The translations under genes were made by a program, and so were the position numbers. Shown here one piece after another: positions 60,118-64,000 of a stretch of 64,000 bases of DNA. Source of the stretch: G963676655 sp963678305 (GTDB taxonomy: Bacteria; Verrucomicrobiota; Lentisphaeria; Victivallales; Victivallaceae); NCBI GenBank assembly GCA_963678305.2, contig CAXXVV010000017.1, positions 496,001 to 560,000 on the forward strand. Reading direction: 5' to 3'. Under the pieces are notes generated by a model. That model made no database searches, had not been told where the DNA came from, and saw only the letters and a program-made list of their open reading frames with translations. How positions within the stretch are numbered: the stretch's first letter is position 1; every line of letters starts with the position of its first letter.

Positions 60118-62259
60118 ATGAAGAAAATCGTAATTGCCGGTAATCCCAATTCCGGCAAAACATGTTTGTTTAACGTATTGACCGGCAATATCCAGCGAGT
60201 CGGCAATTATCCCGGTGTAACCGTCGAATTCTCTATCGGCTCAACCAAACTCGAAGGAGAAAAGGTTGAGGTTATTGATCTGCCTGGCACCTATTCCCTG
60301 ACCGCGTATTCGCAGGAGGAAGTGGTTGCCCGCAACTATATCATAGATGAAAAACCGGACTTGATTATCAACGTGGTCGACGCCAGCAACCTTGAGCGGA
60401 ATCTCTATCTGACCGCTCAGTTGATAGAACTTAATCTGCCTATGGTTATCGCCCTGAATATGGTGGATGTGGCGGAAAAAAAAGGAATCAAGATTAATTC
60501 AAAACTACTTGGCGATCTGCTTGGAGTAAGAGTTGCCGAAACCATCGGCAGTCGGCGACGCGGTCTGGAGGAACTGAAAGTAATCTGCAAAGAAACGATC
60601 GACGACCAGTCACGCCCCAAGTCTGTATCCTATTCCCATGAAATGCGTCAGATTCTCCCTGACTTAACCAGGGCGGTTGAACAATATCCTGAACTGAGCG
60701 GTTGTTTCTCTGCCCGCTGGGCCGCGGTCAAACTGCTTGAAGATGATGAAATAACCCTTAAAAAACTTAATACACTCAAAGGCGCTGAAAGTGTCAAGAC
60801 CGCTCTTGCCAAAGCCAAAACCTGGCTTCAAAATCACTCCGGAGAAGATTCGTCCACCGCGGTGGTTGAAGCCCGCTACGGGTTTGCCAGCGGCGCCGCC
60901 CGTGAAGTAACCATGATCTCCGAGCTTAACCGGAGAATGCTGACCGACTTGATTGACCGTTTTGTCTGCAACCGGTACTTCGGGCCTTTGTTCCTCTGTC
61001 TGGTGGTCTATTCGCTGTTCCTCTTTGTCTTCAAATGTGCTGACGAACTGCAATGGGTCAGGCTTCCGGGAGGCTGGTACAGCCCGACTGAAGTATTCAA
61101 CCTGTTCTTTGAAACCCTGGCAATATGGGGCGGCAATATCGAAACGCCCTGGCTGCGTTCGCTGGTGGTCGACGGAATGATCGGCGGCGTCGGCGGGGTC
61201 ATGGGCTTTGTTCCGTTGATTTTCTTCATGTTTTTATTTATCGCAGTACTTGAAGACTCCGGCTATATTGCCCGGGTCGCGTTTATCATGGACCGGGTTT
61301 TACGGGTCTTCGGACTTCAGGGCAAATCAGTTCTGGCCCTGATCGTCTCCGGCGGTCTCGGCGCCGGCGGTTGCGCTGTTCCAGGCGTTATGGCGGCCCG
61401 GACTCTGCGTGAGGATAAGGATCGTTTGATTACGATCATGGTCGCCCCGTTCATGAACTGCGGGGCTAAAATGCCGGTTTACGCCATGCTTATCGCCGCG
61501 TTTTTTACCGAAGCGCGCGGTCTGATGATGTTTATTTTATGGCTCGTCTCATGGGCGTTTGCGCTCGGATCAGCATGGGTGCTGCGTAAGTTCATAATCA
61601 AAGGCGAACAAACCCCGTTCGTTATGGAACTGCCAGTCTATCATATGCCGACCTTGCGCGGGATTATTATGGACACCTGGCTCCGTACCTGGATGTATAT
61701 TCAGAAAGCCGGGACTATTATCCTCGGGGTAAGTGTTCTGATGTGGGTATTGATGTACTATCCACACACTGAACAGCCGGAATTGGAAGCTAAACTGACA
61801 GCGGCTTCCGGCAATACCGAATTAACCAATTCAATCAAAGCCCAAATAGCTAACCAGCAATTGAAAAACTCCTGGGCGGGGAGAGCCGGATGCGGCCTTG
61901 AACCGGTCAGTTCACTTGCCGGGTTCTCATGGCGGGAAAATATCGCCTTGATCGGCGGACTGGCCGCCAAAGAAGTTGTCCTGGGGACGATGGGAACCGC
62001 ATACTCTATGGGAGACATCGATCCGGAAGCCGCAGAGCCTCTGTCCAAGAAACTAGCAGCCGATTCGGACTGGAACAAACTTAGAGCCTTTGTCCTGTTG
62101 CTGTTTGTTGTCGGCTACGCCCCCTGCCTCGCTACTCTGGCGGCAATAAAAAAAGAAACCGGGAGTTGGAAATGGACCGCTTTTTCTGCAATCTACAGCA
62201 CCGCCGTGGCCTTTATCGTTTGTGTCGTTGTTTACCAGGTAGGATTAATGATCGGATAA
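60118..62259 (+). CDS. feoB: Ferrous iron transporter FeoB
   Basis: 713 residues. The N-terminal G domain has G1 GNPNSGKT (residues 8-15), G3 DLPGTYSL near 56 and G4 NMVD near 117. From about 285 there are 8-10 membrane helices with the Gate motifs SGGLGAGGCAVPGVMAARTL near 420 and NCGAKMPVYAML near 447, which carry the conserved Cys. It imports Fe2+ through the inner membrane with GTP hydrolysis. Operon: feoA-feoA-feoB-small Cys-rich protein, under a DtxR-type operator. Confidence 0.96.
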   Translation: MKKIVIAGNPNSGKTCLFNVLTGNIQRVGNYPGVTVEFSIGSTKLEGEKVEVIDLPGTYSLTAYSQEEVVARNYIIDEKPDLIINVVDASNLERNLYLTAQLIELNLPMVIALNMVDVAEKKGIKINSKLLGDLLGVRVAETIGSRRRGLEELKVICKETIDDQSRPKSVSYSHEMRQILPDLTRAVEQYPELSGCFSARWAAVKLLEDDEITLKKLNTLKGAESVKTALAKAKTWLQNHSGEDSSTAVVEARYGFASGAAREVTMISELNRRMLTDLIDRFVCNRYFGPLFLCLVVYSLFLFVFKCADELQWVRLPGGWYSPTEVFNLFFETLAIWGGNIETPWLRSLVVDGMIGGVGGVMGFVPLIFFMFLFIAVLEDSGYIARVAFIMDRVLRVFGLQGKSVLALIVSGGLGAGGCAVPGVMAARTLREDKDRLITIMVAPFMNCGAKMPVYAMLIAAFFTEARGLMMFILWLVSWAFALGSAWVLRKFIIKGEQTPFVMELPVYHMPTLRGIIMDTWLRTWMYIQKAGTIILGVSVLMWVLMYYPHTEQPELEAKLTAASGNTELTNSIKAQIANQQLKNSWAGRAGCGLEPVSSLAGFSWRENIALIGGLAAKEVVLGTMGTAYSMGDIDPEAAEPLSKKLAADSDWNKLRAFVLLLFVVGYAPCLATLAAIKKETGSWKWTAFSAIYSTAVAFIVCVVVYQVGLMIG

Positions 62260-62263
62260 AATT

Positions 62264-62425
62264 ATGGAATACTTCTGGGTTGGAATAATTGTGATTGCCG
62301 CCGGTTTTCTAGTCTGGCGGGAGATTTCCGGGTCAATAAAGAAGGGCGGATGTTCATCATGTCCTTCCGCCGGATGTTGCTCTGAGGAAGACAAGAAATC
62401 CTGCAATGAAGAATCTCACAAGTAA
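62264..62425 (+). CDS. Small FeoB-associated Cys-rich membrane protein
   Basis: 53 residues from ATG 62264, 4 bases after feoB. One membrane helix (about 4-19), then KKGGCSSCPSAGCCSEEDKK with five of its six Cys, the last in KSCNEE. Size, position and CxxC-rich tail match the FeoB-associated Cys-rich protein family, a FeoC-like accessory. No overlapping competitor frame. Confidence 0.85.
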   Translation: MEYFWVGIIVIAAGFLVWREISGSIKKGGCSSCPSAGCCSEEDKKSCNEESHK

Positions 62426-62427
62426 CC

Positions 62428-62456
62428 TTGACTTTCTATTTCCCAAGGCTTATGTT
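62428..62456 (+). promoter_or_regulatory. Candidate promoter for the pilT-like gene
   Basis: TTGACT (62428-62433), 17 bases, TATGTT (62451-62456). Starts 3 bases after the stop of the small Cys-rich gene; ATG follows at 62487 with GGGAG. Confidence 0.5.
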
Positions 62457-62486
62457 ATGGCAACGTAACTGAAATGGGAGCAGAAA

Positions 62487-64000
62487 ATGGATCTTGTAGC
62501 ATTAATGCAGGAAGCCGCGGCGGGTGGTGCGAGTGACCTCTTCGTCTCCGCCGGAAAAATTCCTCATGTTAGAATAGCCGGAAAAGTTGTTCCGCTTGAA
62601 GAAGATGTTATTGACTCCCAGGTAATAGACGATTTTCGAAACAGTGTGCTTTTGGCTTCAGCGGAACAGGATTACGCCCAGACCGGTAGCTGTGACGCCG
62701 GTATAACTCTCGATGACGGACGCCGCTTCAGAATCAATTTTTTATCCCAGCAAGGCCGCCCTTCAATGGTCGTTCGCCCGGTTCCATTCGCCGACGATCT
62801 TTCGTTTGAATCCCTAAACCTGCCCCGGGTGCTTGAACGTGAAGCGGAAAATCAACGTGGTTTGATTTTGATTTGCGGCTCAGCCGGCAGCGGTAAGAGT
62901 ACGACAATGGCCGCCATGGTCAGTCATATCAACCGCACTTTCAATAAACATATCGTAACCATCGAGGACCCGATAGAATTTGTCCTGCGTGATGACCAAA
63001 GCCTGATCACCCAGCGCGAAGTCGGTGCCGATACCTCCAGCTTCAACGAAGCGTTGCGCAACGTTCTCCGGGAAAGCCCGGACGTCATCGTTATCGGTGA
63101 AATGCGCGATTTGGAAACCATGCAAACCGCCATCTCCGCCGCCCTGACCGGACACCTGGTAATCTCCACCGTCCATACCGCCGACACAGTTCAGGCGGTT
63201 GAACGCATCATCAATCACTTTCCGGTCCATCAGCGCGAACAGGCCGCGGCCGATTTATCCCTTGCGCTTTGCTGCATTGAGGCCCAACGCCTCCTCCCCG
63301 GGATCGATGGCAACATGGTCCCTGCCGTAGAGTTTCTGCAAGCTACTCCACTGATCCGCAGTTTGATCGCCCAGCGCGCTTTCAAAGATCTTGAAGAGGC
63401 AATCAACCGCGGCGGCGAAGAATCGATGATCACCTTCAATCGGGCAATCTTCGATCTGTTCAGAGAAGAAAAGATCACCTTGGAAACCGGCTGTTCCGGG
63501 GCTACCAATAAAGACGAATTCCTGTTGCTGGCCCGTGGCATGGAAAGCGGGATAGATACTTTTCGTGACGCTTTCGGCGCGGGCAGCGCAGATGAAAACG
63601 AACTTAATATGAAGCGTCTGCTGCAATCAGCGATAGCCTGCGATGCCAGCGACCTGATACTCTCAGCCGGATGCCGCCCATCGGTCCGAGTGAATGGGGA
63701 GTTGCTGGCACTGGATACTGACACACTGCAGCCGAGCGACACTAAACGCCTGCTGTTCAGCATAGTTACGCCAAGACAAAGAGCCAACTTTGAAGAACAC
63801 CGGGAACTAGACTTTGCGCTAACCACCAATATCAATGCCACAGATGAAGAGGGGCCCGGAACTCAATATCGTTTCCGTGTCAACGGCTTCTATCAGCGCG
63901 GCAGCATTGGCGCTGCATTGCGTCTGATTCCGTCAAGGATTCCTAAACCGGAAGAACTCGGACTGCCTCAATCAATTATCCGCATGGCCGATAAAAAACA
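62487..64000 (+). CDS. Tandem PilT-type ATPase fusion, 3' end beyond window
   Basis: Open from ATG 62487 to the window edge (504 codons). Residues 1-370 are a complete PilT/VirB11-like ATPase: N-terminal PAS-like domain (ASDLFVSAGKIPHVRIAGKV), Walker A GSAGSGKSTT near 132, Asp box VTIEDPIEF near 155, Walker B VIVIGEMRD near 205 and His box STVHT near 228. After a linker, MKRLLQSAIACDASDLILSA near residue 375 begins a second PilT N-terminal domain, which continues off the edge. PilT drives retraction of type IV pili; here two units are joined. Confidence 0.88.
   Translation, partial: MDLVALMQEAAAGGASDLFVSAGKIPHVRIAGKVVPLEEDVIDSQVIDDFRNSVLLASAEQDYAQTGSCDAGITLDDGRRFRINFLSQQGRPSMVVRPVPFADDLSFESLNLPRVLEREAENQRGLILICGSAGSGKSTTMAAMVSHINRTFNKHIVTIEDPIEFVLRDDQSLITQREVGADTSSFNEALRNVLRESPDVIVIGEMRDLETMQTAISAALTGHLVISTVHTADTVQAVERIINHFPVHQREQAAADLSLALCCIEAQRLLPGIDGNMVPAVEFLQATPLIRSLIAQRAFKDLEEAINRGGEESMITFNRAIFDLFREEKITLETGCSGATNKDEFLLLARGMESGIDTFRDAFGAGSADENELNMKRLLQSAIACDASDLILSAGCRPSVRVNGELLALDTDTLQPSDTKRLLFSIVTPRQRANFEEHRELDFALTTNINATDEEGPGTQYRFRVNGFYQRGSIGAALRLIPSRIPKPEELGLPQSIIRMADKK

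Noticed and set aside
1..64000. tRNA, rRNA genes and CRISPR arrays
   Set aside because: No T-loop GGTTCRANTCC pattern with a cloverleaf, no rRNA-like block and no regularly spaced direct repeats were found by eye; a tRNAscan or Infernal run would settle it.

Overview
The window most resembles an anaerobic, polysaccharide-degrading bacterium of the Lentisphaerota/Victivallales type. This rests on gene content, not on a marker gene. It has four secreted pseudopilin-like proteins with the N-terminal FTLIELLVVIAIIAILASM type of segment and a C-terminal H-x(n)-DG motif. It also has several very large secreted carbohydrate-active proteins (DUF4838+CBM9, heparinase II/III-like, TIM-barrel hydrolases), a DUF1566 protein, an ADP-ribosylglycohydrolase-family enzyme, and an anaerobe's redox kit: [FeFe]-hydrogenase, superoxide reductase, rubrerythrin-like protein and ferredoxin. 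No rRNA, tRNA, CRISPR array or intact transposase was seen.

Layout. 1-4.4 kb: the 3' part of a large secreted protein, a pseudopilin and a GntR/LacI-type hybrid regulator with a consensus promoter and its own palindrome. 4.4-7.4 kb: a small inverted-repeat element, a TrkH/KtrB potassium transporter behind a c-di-AMP (ydaO-type) riboswitch, and crcB-DUF190 behind a fluoride riboswitch. 7.4-10.8 kb: a three-subunit [FeFe]-hydrogenase operon. 11.0-17.6 kb: a sigma-54 response regulator followed by peroxidase/thioredoxin, ferritin-like, superoxide reductase and ferredoxin genes. Three near-identical -24/-12 type promoters sit in front of these, and a membrane histidine kinase lies between them.

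17.8-31.1 kb is carbohydrate accessory DNA. A LacI-SMR-GH5 operon is controlled by twin palindromes. A GntR regulon consists of a five-bladed-propeller-like enzyme, a DUF4838 protein and an ADP-ribosylglycohydrolase, with the same 22-bp operator at both promoters. A terminal-inverted-repeat element and structured repeats also lie here, followed by two tandem pseudopilins and a DUF1566 protein. 31.2-35.5 kb: a minus-strand cluster of a TIM-barrel protein, a DegT aminotransferase and two amidohydrolases, one of which has lost its metal ligands.

35.6-46.2 kb is more housekeeping-like: pyrK-pyrD-tatD, a DUF3313-like lipoprotein, a TPR/coiled-coil membrane protein, a YkgJ-type Cys-cluster protein, an HD hydrolase, a NapH-NapG fusion and a TPR protein. 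46.4-59.4 kb holds a heparinase-like protein, an alkaline phosphatase and a long minus-strand operon. That operon looks like sialic-acid or related keto-sugar-acid catabolism: two DapA/NanA-type aldolases, an SSS symporter, YhcH, two Cys-rich paralogues, an FCD-type GntR regulator, a pseudopilin and a secreted hydrolase-like protein. 59.5-64 kb: a ferrous-iron uptake operon (feoA-feoA-feoB-small Cys-rich protein) with DtxR-type boxes, then the start of a tandem PilT-PilT fusion that runs off the window.
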